Below, piece after piece: positions 20,155-30,706 of a stretch of DNA of 64,000 bases. Made by a program: the position numbers and the translations under genes. The notes beneath the pieces are model-generated. The model worked only from the letters and a program-made list of their open reading frames with translations. It was not told the origin of the DNA and ran no database searches. Origin of the DNA: Pimelobacter simplex (GTDB lineage Bacteria > Actinomycetota > Actinomycetes > Propionibacteriales > Nocardioidaceae); the NCBI RefSeq assembly GCF_900114845.1, contig NZ_FOUK01000004.1, positions 62,001 through 126,000 on the forward strand, written 5' to 3'. Within the stretch, counting starts at the first letter, position 1, and each line of letters starts with the position of its first letter.

Positions 20155-21129
20155 CTAGAACCCCTGGCTGCCCCACCTGCTCAGCAGGTCGGCCTCGCGC
20201 TCGGCCGTGATCCCTCCGATCCGGGCGGCCGGGTCGGCGTCGAGCCAGGCCCGGGTGTCGCGGGTGGTCTCGGCGAGGGGGCGCGGGGTGAGCCCCGCTG
20301 CGAGGGCCGGCCCGGCGTCGTGGGCCAGCATGCCGTCGTAGGCGGGGCGCGGGAGCCAGAGGGGGATGCTGTCCGGCCCCGCCCAGGGCTGGACGCCGTC
20401 GGCCTCGAGGAACTCCTGGTCGACCCACACCAGGTTGGCGTCGGGCAGGCACTCGCCGAGCAGGTCGGCGATCGGCAGCGGGGCGCCGACCGCGTCGTAC
20501 ACGCCGCCGGTCCCGTCCTCGGCGAGGGTCACCAGCCAGGCGGCGAGGTCGCGGACGTCGATCACCTGCACCACGTCGCTCGGGCGCCCCGGCGCGAGCA
20601 CGTCACCGGTCGCGGTGGACCGGCGCGCCCAGTACGCGAACCGCCCGCTCGGGTCGCCCGGGCCGACGACGAGGCCGGGCCGGACCACCGCCGCCCCCGG
20701 GAGCTCGTCGAGCACGAGCCGCTCGCACGCGACCTTCATGCCGCCATAGGCATCGACGCTCTCGGCGGCGTCGACGTCGTCGGTGATCGCGGGGCGCAGC
20801 GCGCCCTTGCCCGGGCCGGCCGGGTCGGCGTCGTCGGCGTAGACGGAGATGGTCGAGACGAACACCCAGTGCGCCTCCGGTACGGCGTCCAGCGCGCGCC
20901 GCACGTGCGACGGGTGCCGGGCGACGTCGACCACCGCGTCGTACGACGCACCGTCGGTCAGCTCCGCCGGCGCCTCCTCGGCGCGGTCCCAGCGCACCGT
21001 CCGGACCCCGGGCGGGACCGTGCCGGAGCGACCCCGGTTCGCGCACACGACGACGTGGCCGCGGCGGACCGCCTCGGCCGCCACCGCCCGGGACAGGAAC
21101 TGGGTGCCACCCAGCAGGAGGAGCCTCAT
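20155..21129 (-). CDS. NAD-dependent epimerase/dehydratase family protein
   Basis: 324 aa from the ATG at 21129, chosen because MRLLLLGGTQFLSRAVA begins the Rossmann fold; the longer frame adds only a non-conserved leader. Extended SDR features: GGTQFLS (GxxxFxG variant, about 7-13), VVDVARHP, and an S-x24-YGGMK-type active site (AYGGMKVACE). Members of this branch act as reductases or isoflavone-reductase-like proteins of unknown substrate. It is 25 nt upstream of the exonuclease gene on the same strand. Confidence 0.85.
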   Translation of the reverse strand: MRLLLLGGTQFLSRAVAAEAVRRGHVVVCANRGRSGTVPPGVRTVRWDRAEEAPAELTDGASYDAVVDVARHPSHVRRALDAVPEAHWVFVSTISVYADDADPAGPGKGALRPAITDDVDAAESVDAYGGMKVACERLVLDELPGAAVVRPGLVVGPGDPSGRFAYWARRSTATGDVLAPGRPSDVVQVIDVRDLAAWLVTLAEDGTGGVYDAVGAPLPIADLLGECLPDANLVWVDQEFLEADGVQPWAGPDSIPLWLPRPAYDGMLAHDAGPALAAGLTPRPLAETTRDTRAWLDADPAARIGGITAEREADLLSRWGSQGF

Positions 21130-21202
21130 CGCCCCATCCCATCCCGCGGCACCGCGCACCGCAAGGGAATCCGCTGGCGGCGGAATCGCCGCGCAGGGGG
21201 TA

Positions 21203-21763
21203 TCAGAGGAACTGAGCCGGGTCGAACTCGTCGATCGGGATGATCCGGACGCGCGGCAGCCGCTCGTTGAAGCAGTTCACGTCGTACTCGAGGTCGAAGA
21301 ACTCGAGGCCGCGCGGCGCGAGCTGCAGGAACGCGCTGCTGCGGAACTCGGTGAAGCCCATGACGCCGACCCGGCGCCCGTCGAGGAGGGTGTCGACGTG
21401 GTCGACGAAGTCGCTGTCGTTGCTGACCAGGACGACGTCGGCCTCGCGCCGGGCGAGCTCCTCCATCGTCCGCTGGATGGCGATGTCGACGACCTTCTGG
21501 TTCGCCCCGCCCGACAGCGGGATCGGCCGGAAGCCGATTGCGAGCAGCGCCTGGACGAACGACATGGGCAGCTCGCCGTTGGCGGCGAGGAAGAACAGAC
21601 CGCTCGCGTCCTGGCCCCACTGCCGCTCGACGAACTGGAGCAGCCGCTCCCAGCGCGGGCGCTCCTCGGACTTCGGCCGCCGGCCGAGGATGGACGTGCC
21701 CAGCGTGGCGTCGATGTTCTCGCCGTCGACGAGGACGTAGGTGGTGCGTGCGGTGTCGCCCAT
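21203..21763 (-). CDS. NYN domain (LabA/PIN-like) protein
   Basis: 186 aa. A single NYN/PIN-like nuclease domain: VLVDGENID (metal Asp13), VVDIAIQRTMEE, and VLVSNDSDF (metal Asp pair), followed by GVMGFTEF and SSAFLQLA. NYN proteins are metal-dependent ribonucleases or RNA-binding proteins in RNA turnover. No accessory domain is present. It is divergent from the lysozyme lipoprotein gene. Target RNA unknown. Confidence 0.88.
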   Translation of the reverse strand: MGDTARTTYVLVDGENIDATLGTSILGRRPKSEERPRWERLLQFVERQWGQDASGLFFLAANGELPMSFVQALLAIGFRPIPLSGGANQKVVDIAIQRTMEELARREADVVLVSNDSDFVDHVDTLLDGRRVGVMGFTEFRSSAFLQLAPRGLEFFDLEYDVNCFNERLPRVRIIPIDEFDPAQFL

Positions 21764-21801
21764 GGAAGGAGGCTAGGGCATGCCCGTGGTTGGCTGGTGC
21801 C

Positions 21802-22554
21802 GTGCGGACCCGGTGGAGCCTCGTGGCGGCGCTCGTCCTGCTGACGGCGTGCGGCGGGCCCGCGTCGTCCCCGCCGGCGCGCACCCCCACGTCGACGCCC
21901 ACCCCGATGCCCACCCCGATGCCCACCGCGACGCCCACCGCGAACCCGACGCCCACGCCACGGCCGACGCCGCGCGAGGGCATCGACGCCTCCCACCACC
22001 AGGGCCCGATCGACTGGCGGAGGGTGGCCCGCGCCGGGATCACGTTCGCCTACCTCAAGGCCACCGAGGGCACCGGCTTCACCGATCCCCGCTTCGTCGC
22101 GCACCGGGCGGCGGCGACCCGGGCCGGGATCGACGTCGCGGGCTACCACTACTTCCAGCTCTGCTCCGACGGCGCCGCCCAGGCCGCGCACTTCCTCGAC
22201 GTCGTCGGCCGGCGGCCGGGACCGCTCGCACCGGCGCTCGACCTCGAGCTCGTCGGCTCCTGCACGACGCCGCCCCCGCGCGCCGCGCTGCTCGCCGAGG
22301 TCCGCGCGTTCCTCCGCACGGTCGACGCCGCGCTGCGGACCCGCACGGTCGTCTACCTCTACCCGGACTTCGAGGAGCGCTACGGCCTCGCCGCCGACCT
22401 CGCCGACCACCCCCAGTGGGTCCGGCGGCTGGGCGAGCGGCCGCCGGCCCGCCCCTGGCACGTCTGGCAGTACGACGACCGGGGCACCGTGCCCGGCATC
22501 CGGGGCGGGGTCGACCGCAACCGGGAACAATCCGCGCCCGCGAACGTTGAGTAG
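21802..22554 (+). CDS. GH25 lysozyme-like lipoprotein with Pro/Thr-rich linker
   Basis: 250 aa from GTG 21802. The signal peptide ends in the lipobox LLTAC (Cys17). A Thr-Pro linker (about 28-57) is encoded by a 12-bp imperfect tandem repeat. The GH25 domain runs from about 60 to 245 with GIDASHHQGPIDW (Asp62), AYLKATEGTGF and ALDLEL (catalytic acids). GH25 muramidases cleave the beta-1,4 bond of peptidoglycan, so this is likely a surface-anchored wall remodelling enzyme. A good AAGGAGG lies upstream of an out-of-frame ATG at 21780; the lipobox frame is clearly the coding one, and its own RBS is weak. Confidence 0.85.
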   Translation: MRTRWSLVAALVLLTACGGPASSPPARTPTSTPTPMPTPMPTATPTANPTPTPRPTPREGIDASHHQGPIDWRRVARAGITFAYLKATEGTGFTDPRFVAHRAAATRAGIDVAGYHYFQLCSDGAAQAAHFLDVVGRRPGPLAPALDLELVGSCTTPPPRAALLAEVRAFLRTVDAALRTRTVVYLYPDFEERYGLAADLADHPQWVRRLGERPPARPWHVWQYDDRGTVPGIRGGVDRNREQSAPANVE

Positions 22555-22556
22555 AC

Positions 22557-22910
22557 ATGTCCACCATCGACCTCACCGCGGGCACCTTCGAGCAGACGGT
22601 GCTCGACAACGACATCGTCTTCGTCGACTTCTGGGCGTCCTGGTGCGGCCCGTGCCGCAACTTCGCGCCGATCTACCAGGCGGCGGCGGAGCAGCACGGC
22701 GACCTCGTGTTCGCCTCGGTCAACACCGAGGAGGAGCAGCAGCTCGCCGCGGCCGCCAAGATCACCTCGATCCCGACGCTGATGGCGTTCAAGAAGGGCG
22801 CGCTCGTCTTCTCCCAGGCCGGGGCACTGCCCGGGCCGGCGCTCGAGCAGGTCATCGCCGCCGTGCGCGACTTCGACGTCGACGCCGCGAAGGCCGCCGA
22901 CGGTGAGTGA
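22557..22910 (+). CDS. Thioredoxin
   Basis: 117 aa, single thioredoxin fold. The active site is WCGPC (Cys30, Cys33) within FVDFWASWCGPCRNF, and the cis-Pro is in ITSIPTLMAFKKG. It is a cytosolic disulphide reductase. It starts 3 nt after the lysozyme gene stop and overlaps the next gene by 8 bp, so it is co-transcribed with the LLM oxidoreductase. The short acidic C-terminal tail (DVDAAKAADGE) is not part of the fold. Confidence 0.95.
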   Translation: MSTIDLTAGTFEQTVLDNDIVFVDFWASWCGPCRNFAPIYQAAAEQHGDLVFASVNTEEEQQLAAAAKITSIPTLMAFKKGALVFSQAGALPGPALEQVIAAVRDFDVDAAKAADGE

Positions 22911-23964
22911 GACGCTCGACCTCCAGTTCGGCCTCGACACGTTCGGCGACGTCACGCTCGACCCCGCCACGAACGAGCCGCTGCCGCACGCGGCCGTCAT
23001 CCGCAACATCGTCGAGCAGGCGGTGCTGGCCGACGAGGTCGGCGTCGACGTGTTCGGCATCGGCGAGCACCACCGCGACGACTTCGCGGTGACGAGTCCC
23101 GAGATGGTGCTGGCCGCGATCGCGGCGCGCACCGACCGCATCCGGCTCGGTACGGCGGTCACGGTGCTGAGCTCCGACGACCCGGTCCGCCTCTACGAGC
23201 GGTTCGCGACGCTCGACGCGCTGTCGGGCGGTCGCGCCGAGATCACCCTCGGCCGGGGCTCGTTCACCGAGTCCTTCCCCCTCTTCGGCTACGACCTGGC
23301 CGACTACGACCAGCTCTTCAGCGAGAAGCTCGACCTGTGGACCGCGCTCCAGGGCGAGCAGGCGGTCACCTGGGACCGCGGCCGGCTGCGGGCACCGCTG
23401 CGCGACGCGCGGATCTACCCGACCACCGAGCGCGGCTCGATCCCCACGTGGATCGGGGTCGGCGGCTCGCCGGAGTCGGTGGTGCGCGCCGCGCGCTACG
23501 GCTACCCGCTGGCAATCGCGATCATCGGCGGCGAGCCCGCGCGGTTCGCGCCGTTCACCGACCTCTACCGCCGCGCGCTCACCGAGTTCGAGCGCCCGGC
23601 GCTGCCGATCGCGGTCCACTCACCGGGCTTCGTCGCCGACACCGACGACGAGGCGCGCGAGTCGATGTACCCGCACTTCAAGGCGAGCCGCGACCGGATC
23701 GGCGCCGAGCGCGGCTGGGGTCCGGCCACCCGCTCCCAGTACGACGCCGAGGTCGACCACGGCGCCCTCTTCGTCGGCTCCCCCGAGACGGTCGCCCGCA
23801 AGATCGCGGCCGCCGTCCGCGACCTCGGCGTGCAGCGCTTCGACCTGAAGTACAGCAACGGAGCGATGCCGCACCCCCAGCTGCTGCGCAGCATCGAGCT
23901 GTTCGGCACCCAGGTGGCGCCGCGGGTCCGTGCGCTGCTGGCCGAGGAGCCGGTCAGCGCCTGA
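22903..23964 (+). CDS. LLM class flavin-dependent oxidoreductase (bacterial luciferase-like)
   Basis: 353 aa TIM-barrel monooxygenase. The GTG start overlaps the thioredoxin stop. Features: QFGLDTFGDVT at strand 1, GIGEHHRDDFAVTSP (about 47-61), TAVTVLSSDDPVRLYERFATLD, GRAEITLGRGSF, and the C-terminal half with GSPETVARKIA. Enzymes of this class use FMNH2 or F420. The EHH and DDPVR features resemble the luciferase-like YhbW group, making FMN more likely than F420. Substrate unknown. The 3' end overlaps the convergent TetR gene by 11 bp. Confidence 0.88.
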   Translation: MSETLDLQFGLDTFGDVTLDPATNEPLPHAAVIRNIVEQAVLADEVGVDVFGIGEHHRDDFAVTSPEMVLAAIAARTDRIRLGTAVTVLSSDDPVRLYERFATLDALSGGRAEITLGRGSFTESFPLFGYDLADYDQLFSEKLDLWTALQGEQAVTWDRGRLRAPLRDARIYPTTERGSIPTWIGVGGSPESVVRAARYGYPLAIAIIGGEPARFAPFTDLYRRALTEFERPALPIAVHSPGFVADTDDEARESMYPHFKASRDRIGAERGWGPATRSQYDAEVDHGALFVGSPETVARKIAAAVRDLGVQRFDLKYSNGAMPHPQLLRSIELFGTQVAPRVRALLAEEPVSA

Positions 23965-24577
23965 GGTTCGCGCCCAGGAACAGGTCGACCAGCACGTCGA
24001 CCAGGTGCTCGCGCTCGACCCTCACGTCCCCCTGCAGGGCGGCGCTGAGGGCGTGCGCGACCCCGCCGATGAGGAAGCGCGCGGTGAGCAGCTCGTCGAC
24101 GGGTACGTCGGCCGGCCCGCTCGGGTCGCCGGAGGACCGGGTCGCGGCGAGCATCCCCGCGAACCGCCGGCTCTCCTCGAGCACCCGCGGGCCGAGCACC
24201 GGCGAGGTGATCGACTCGACGAGCGCGATCCGTCCCTTGCGCGGGTCTTCGAGGAACAGGTCGGCCATCGCGGCGAGGACCGCCCGCGTCCGTGCGCGGA
24301 CGTCGTCCGGCGCGGCGCCGAGCGCCGCCAGCGAGCGCTCGGCGGCCTCGGTGGCGATCTGGTCGAACACGGCGAGCTGGAGCTCCTCGATGCCGGCGAA
24401 GCTCTCGTAGAAGTACCGCGCGGCGATCCCGGACTGCTCGGCGACGCCGCGCACGGTCGTGCCGGCGACGCCGCGGGTGCCCATCAGCTCGAGCCCGGCG
24501 GCGAGGAGCCGGCCGCGGCGCTCGGCGACGCGCTCGGCGGCGGCGCGGCCGCCGTACACCCGGGCGTTCTCGGTCAC
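23954..24577 (-). CDS. TetR-family transcriptional regulator
   Basis: 207 aa from GTG 24577; a GTG at 24595 would add six residues and neither start has a good RBS. The N-terminal TetR helix-turn-helix spans about 12-60 (TTVRGVAEQSGIAARYFYESF). The C-terminal ligand domain (about 80-205) is divergent, as usual. It faces the DUF2236 gene across a short gap with TTGACA-N6-TTGACA (24587-24604), which may be overlapping promoter or operator sequence, so it probably controls that gene and itself. Confidence 0.87.
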   Translation of the reverse strand: MTENARVYGGRAAAERVAERRGRLLAAGLELMGTRGVAGTTVRGVAEQSGIAARYFYESFAGIEELQLAVFDQIATEAAERSLAALGAAPDDVRARTRAVLAAMADLFLEDPRKGRIALVESITSPVLGPRVLEESRRFAGMLAATRSSGDPSGPADVPVDELLTARFLIGGVAHALSAALQGDVRVEREHLVDVLVDLFLGANLRR

Positions 24578-24624
24578 CCGAGCATCTTGACACACGCGTT
24601 GACAGATGGGTTCATGGACCTGTC

Positions 24625-25560
24625 ATGACCGAGACCACCGTCGCCCCCTGGCACCCGTCGCAGCCCCACCACGCGCTGGCGGACGACGTCCGCTGGTGGC
24701 TCGGGACGCCGGCGGCGTTCGCGCTCTTCGGCCGGCTCGCGCTCGACCAGGTCGCCTACCGCGAGGTCGCGGCGGCGGTCGACGCGTCGGGCCGGTTCGC
24801 GCAGAACTTCACCGACCGGGGCATCCGCAGCGGCCTGTGGGGGCCGCTGCTGCTGTTCGGCGACGACGCCGACCGGCGCGCCAGCGCGGAGCGGCTCAAG
24901 CGGCTGCACGGCGAGGTCCGCGGCACCGGCACCGGCCACTTCGCCGGCGAGCGCTACAGCGCGCTCAACCCGGCGCTGTGGAAGTGGGTCGGCACCACCA
25001 GCCTGCTCGTCTTCCACACCGGCTACGTCACGACCTACGGGCGCACGCTCGACGCGGAGCAGCGCGAGGTCGTCTACGCGACGATCCGGCACCTCGTCGA
25101 CTTCGACCTGCCCAGCGAGCAGGCCCGGATGCCCGCCACGGCTGCCGAGGCCGAGGCCTACTACGACGAGGTGGCGGCCACCGAGCTCGCCGACAACGAG
25201 TTCCTCCAGTGGGCGAACCGCCGGTTCGACGCGCTGCCCGTGCCCACGCTCTTCGGTCCCCACTGGCTGCACCGGCTCGTGGCGCCCGCGTGGCGGCTCG
25301 CGACGCCCGTGCTCGGCCGGCCCGCCAAGGTCTGCGCCGAGGGGGCGGCGCACCCGCGGATGCGCGAGCTGCTCGGGACGCCCGACACCCGCCGGCGCCG
25401 GGCCGAGCTGCGGCTCTACCTGGCGCTCGTCCGGATCGCACGGCGCACGCTGCCCCGCCGGCTGCTGCTCGACCCGCTCGCCTACAACCGGTTCCGGTAC
25501 GAGCGGCTGCGGGCGCTCTACGAGAAGCCGCAGCTCACCACGTTCGCGGCGCCCGGCTAG
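24625..25560 (+). CDS. Oxygenase MpaB family protein (DUF2236), copy 1
   Basis: 311 aa. This all-helical heme protein family includes rubber oxygenase Lcp and fungal MpaB. Family residues: WWLGTPAAFALFGR, RLKRLHGEVRGTG, FHTGYVTTYG, and a long C-terminal helical segment. The Lcp-type heme ligand His is plausibly in the RLKRLHGEV region or HTGY. It is divergent from TetR and probably regulated by it. No export signal is seen, so cytosolic. A second family member is at 42846-43937, also next to a TetR gene. Function unassigned; an oxidoreductase acting on a hydrophobic substrate is the family-level guess. Confidence 0.8.
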   Translation: MTETTVAPWHPSQPHHALADDVRWWLGTPAAFALFGRLALDQVAYREVAAAVDASGRFAQNFTDRGIRSGLWGPLLLFGDDADRRASAERLKRLHGEVRGTGTGHFAGERYSALNPALWKWVGTTSLLVFHTGYVTTYGRTLDAEQREVVYATIRHLVDFDLPSEQARMPATAAEAEAYYDEVAATELADNEFLQWANRRFDALPVPTLFGPHWLHRLVAPAWRLATPVLGRPAKVCAEGAAHPRMRELLGTPDTRRRRAELRLYLALVRIARRTLPRRLLLDPLAYNRFRYERLRALYEKPQLTTFAAPG

Positions 25561-25572
25561 CCCGCGCGGCGC

Positions 25573-26217
25573 TCAGGCCTGCCGGTCCTCGGGACCGCGC
25601 GGCAGGAACTGCGCGGTGAAGGCCGGCCAGGCCTCGTCGATCAGCTCCTCCATGTCGAGGTGCGTGGCCCGCTGGACGTAGGGCTTGGCCAGCTCGGTGT
25701 CGAGCACCTTGAGCAGGAAGCGGCGCAGCTCGGCGTCCAGGCCCGCGACCTTGCGGAGCATCGCGCCGCGCCGGGTGTCGGTCTTGAGCTCGAGCCCGAT
25801 CTGGTCCTCGGTGGGCGTCTTCAGCTCGAGCCGGAGCCTGAGCGGCGCCTCGGTGTGCACGACGAGCACGAGCGGGACGACGACCTCGGCGTTGAACGTC
25901 AGCCGGTCGAGCGGCAGGTCGAGGTCGAAGACCACGCTGATCGGCAGGTCGATCGCGTAGGCCAGCAGCTCGCCCGGGACGAGCTCGCCGGTCGTCGGCC
26001 GGTAGCGGCCCACGAAGCTCACGCTCGCGAACGCTCGCCCCGGACCGGCCCCGATCGGGCCGAGCGCGATCTGCTCGCCGAGCACCTGGTCGACGGTGTG
26101 CAGGATCCGGTCCTTGTGCAGCACCCGGCGGATCCAGCTGACGCCGAACTCCTCGTACGACGTCGCTCCCCCGGCGCCCGCGCCGTCCGGTGCCACGACC
26201 TCGACGACTCCCTCCAC
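25573..26217 (-). CDS. Conserved hypothetical protein
   Basis: 214 aa, not recognised. It starts MEGVVEVVAPDG and has alternating beta-strand character through its centre (IDLPISVVFDLDLPLDRLTFNAEVV, split here by family, then VPLVLVVHTEAPLRLRLELK). A helical C terminus contains LRRFLLKVLDTELAKPYV. There is no signal peptide, membrane helix or Cys motif. The pattern suggests a lipid- or ligand-binding beta sheet (SRPBCC- or SMP-like), but no residue is diagnostic. It converges on DUF2236 with a 12-nt gap and is divergent from the membrane protein at 26320. Confidence 0.7.
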   Translation of the reverse strand: MEGVVEVVAPDGAGAGGATSYEEFGVSWIRRVLHKDRILHTVDQVLGEQIALGPIGAGPGRAFASVSFVGRYRPTTGELVPGELLAYAIDLPISVVFDLDLPLDRLTFNAEVVVPLVLVVHTEAPLRLRLELKTPTEDQIGLELKTDTRRGAMLRKVAGLDAELRRFLLKVLDTELAKPYVQRATHLDMEELIDEAWPAFTAQFLPRGPEDRQA

Positions 26218-26319
26218 GACGTACCCCCCGTTGCTCGTGCTGTTCTCCCGCCCCCATCAACGTACGGTGCACGCGGACGTCATGGCACAATCGGCACTCG
26301 TCGATCCCCAGGAGCACGC

Positions 26320-26958
26320 ATGACCGAGCTGGCCGCGGTCCGCTACCCGACCCCGACCCTCGTCCGCACCGCCGACGTCTCCGCGAAGGCCCTCCTGGTC
26401 CTGCTCCTGATGCTCGCCGTGATCGACCCCGACAGCGGCAACCTGCGCGACAAGGCCGCCGAGGCCCGGGCGATCGGATACCCCCTGGCGTCGTTCACCA
26501 TCCCGGTGATCTGGCTGCTGGCGTGGAAGGAGCGGGCGTCGTTCCCCTGGCTGCCCGACCTGCTGGTGACCGTCACCTGCTTCACCGACATCCTCGGCAA
26601 CCGGCTCGACCTCTACGACACGATCAGCTGGTTCGACGACCTCATGCACTTCGCGAACACGGGGCTCATCGCCGCCGCCGTCATCCTGCTGACGCTGCAC
26701 CACAGCGCCACCCGCACCCGCGTCGTCGAGCGGGCGCTCGCGGTGGGGGCGACAGCCGCGATCGCCTGGGAGATCGCCGAATACTACGCGTTCATCAGCG
26801 GCCACTCCGAGCGCGCCTTCGCCTACGAGGACACGCTGAGCGACCTCGCCCTCGGCGTGATCGGCTCGGTCACCGCGGCGCTGGTGATCCACTTCGTCTG
26901 GAGGCGCGGCGGGCTGCGCTTCGTCGCCCCTCAGCTCGACGAGGCCGCGACGCGCTGA
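26320..26958 (+). CDS. Membrane protein, YjdF/DUF2238-like
   Basis: 212 aa with about five to six hydrophobic helices. ATG 26320 follows CAGGAG at good spacing. The conserved polar residues sit in or near helices: DLYDTISWFDDLMHFANT (about 97-114), WEIAEYYAF (about 151-159) and DTLSDLALGVIGS (about 172-184). The Asp/His/Glu pattern is typical of the YjdF group of inner membrane proteins. Function unknown; buried acidic residues hint at metal binding. The UvrA-like gene follows 31 nt downstream on the same strand. Confidence 0.78.
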   Translation: MTELAAVRYPTPTLVRTADVSAKALLVLLLMLAVIDPDSGNLRDKAAEARAIGYPLASFTIPVIWLLAWKERASFPWLPDLLVTVTCFTDILGNRLDLYDTISWFDDLMHFANTGLIAAAVILLTLHHSATRTRVVERALAVGATAAIAWEIAEYYAFISGHSERAFAYEDTLSDLALGVIGSVTAALVIHFVWRRGGLRFVAPQLDEAATR

Positions 26959-26989
26959 GCCTGTCGGAGCGATCGGCCATGATGAGCCC

Positions 26990-29377
<2,388 letters not shown>

Positions 29378-29389
29378 CCCGCGGTCCTG

Positions 29390-29452
29390 CGTCGTACCGG
29401 ACAATTCGGTCGTGAATTCGGCCAATTCACGACCAAATTGTCCGGTACGACG
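29390..29452. terminator. 29-bp stem palindrome between convergent genes, likely bidirectional terminator
   Basis: The arms 29390-29418 and 29424-29452 match at 28 of 29 positions around a 5-nt loop CGGCC; the single mismatch is C/T near the centre of the arm. The arm begins CGTCGTACCGGACAATT. It lies between the UvrA-like stop and the minus-strand PCD-VOC stop. It has no U-run, common for actinobacterial terminators. Its AT-rich inner part contrasts with the surrounding GC, suggesting a mobile palindromic element. Confidence 0.75.
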
Positions 29453-29463
29453 TGGGGGAACCG

Positions 29464-30123
29464 TCAGTCGCGCCCCTGCCAGGTGGCGACGTCGACCTCG
29501 TTGCCCTCGGGGTCGGCGAGCGTCCACCACGCGGGGGCGAACTCGTCGCGCACCACCCGGCCGCCGGCCGCGACGGCGGCGGCGACCCGGGCCTCGGCGA
29601 CGTCGTGCGGGACGCCGAGGTCGATGTGGATCCGGTTGCGGCCCTCACGGGGGGCGTCCATCTGCTGCACGTAGACGGGCGGGTGGAGGCCGATCGGGTC
29701 GGCGATGTCGGTGTCGCCGGCCAGCTCGTAGCCGAGCACGGCCGCCCAGAACCGGCGGACGGCGTCGACGTCGACCGCGTCGAGGGCGAACTCCCAGGTG
29801 CGGATCGCGGCGGGGTCACCGGCGACGTCGAGCGCGCGGGCCGCCGCCGAGATGGCGCGGGCCAGGTCGAGATCGGTGGTCGTCAGCGACATCGTGTCGT
29901 GCGTGGAGAGCCGGACCTCGAGGACGCCGTAGCGGAAGTTGAGGTCCGGGTGGTGGTCGGCCTCCTCGGCGAGCCGCCCGATCTCGTTGACCAGGGCCAG
30001 GCCGGTCGCGAAGTTCTTGGTGCGGAACAGGGCGAACGCCTGCCACCACAGAACCCGCCAGTCGTCGACGCCCTCGGCGGCGCTGAACTCGGCGGCGGTG
30101 ATCTTCTCGTAGGTGCGAGCCAT
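29464..30123 (-). CDS. Fusion of 4a-hydroxytetrahydrobiopterin dehydratase (PCD/DCoH) and VOC domain
   Basis: 219 aa. The N-terminal PCD domain (about 1-100) keeps the catalytic pattern EADHHPDLNFRYG and the end motif STHDTMSLTTTDLDLA. The C-terminal glyoxalase/VOC half-domain (about 105-215; FALDAVDVDAVRRFWAAVLGYE through LADPEGNEVDV) follows without a gap. PCD recycles the pterin cofactor of aromatic amino acid hydroxylases; the VOC part may bind a related substrate or metal. Stand-alone PCD is about 95 aa, so the fusion is the notable feature. Its stop abuts the palindrome at 29390-29452. Confidence 0.88.
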   Translation of the reverse strand: MARTYEKITAAEFSAAEGVDDWRVLWWQAFALFRTKNFATGLALVNEIGRLAEEADHHPDLNFRYGVLEVRLSTHDTMSLTTTDLDLARAISAAARALDVAGDPAAIRTWEFALDAVDVDAVRRFWAAVLGYELAGDTDIADPIGLHPPVYVQQMDAPREGRNRIHIDLGVPHDVAEARVAAAVAAGGRVVRDEFAPAWWTLADPEGNEVDVATWQGRD

Positions 30124-30226
30124 GGTCCGACGCTAGGGCGCGACGCCGACATCCGGTAGGGGTGGGCGAACGAAAGACCGCCGCACGGGCTGGACCGCCG
30201 CACGACGACGCCGCAGGCCTGCGAGG

Positions 30227-30706
30227 ATGCCGCTCGTGGGCACCGTCTTCGACTGCGAGATCCAGGCGCGACTGCGCGACGTCAACCTCGGCGGTCACGT
30301 CGACAACGTCGAGGCCCTGCGCGTCCTCGACGAGGCACGCCTGATGTTCTTCCGGCACGCGCCGTTGCCCGGCTCCGACCGGCCGGGCCTGCTCCGCGAG
30401 ATGCCCGGCCACGTCACCGAGCTCGTCGGCTCGCAGCGGGTCGACTACCACACGGAGATGAGGTTCGCGCCCTTCCAGCCATTCCTCGTGCGGATCTGGG
30501 TGAGCCACGTCGGTCGCTCGTCGGCCGCCGTCTCGTACGAGCTGCGGATGGCGGCCGGCCACGCGCCGGCGGTGGTCGCGGAGAGCTCGGTCGTCTTCTG
30601 GGACACCGCCGCGGGCACGTCGTGGCCGATCGCGGACGACGTCCGCGCCACCCTGACGTCGTACGCCGGGGAGCCGGTGGCGCTCAGGGAGCGACCGGGT
30701 CGCTGA
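30227..30706 (+). CDS. Acyl-CoA thioesterase (4HBT hotdog fold)
   Basis: 159 aa. Single hotdog domain with RLRDVNLGGHVDNVEALRVLDEAR (split: RLRDVNLGGHVDN, ALRVLDEARLMFF), the 4-hydroxybenzoyl-CoA/FcbC type active-site helix, and RVDYHTEMRF on the central strand. These enzymes hydrolyse acyl-CoA thioesters in the cytosol. A GTG at 30236 is an alternative start three codons in. Its 3' end overlaps the convergent DUF4184 gene by 23 bp. Chain-length preference not readable. Confidence 0.85.
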   Translation: MPLVGTVFDCEIQARLRDVNLGGHVDNVEALRVLDEARLMFFRHAPLPGSDRPGLLREMPGHVTELVGSQRVDYHTEMRFAPFQPFLVRIWVSHVGRSSAAVSYELRMAAGHAPAVVAESSVVFWDTAAGTSWPIADDVRATLTSYAGEPVALRERPGR

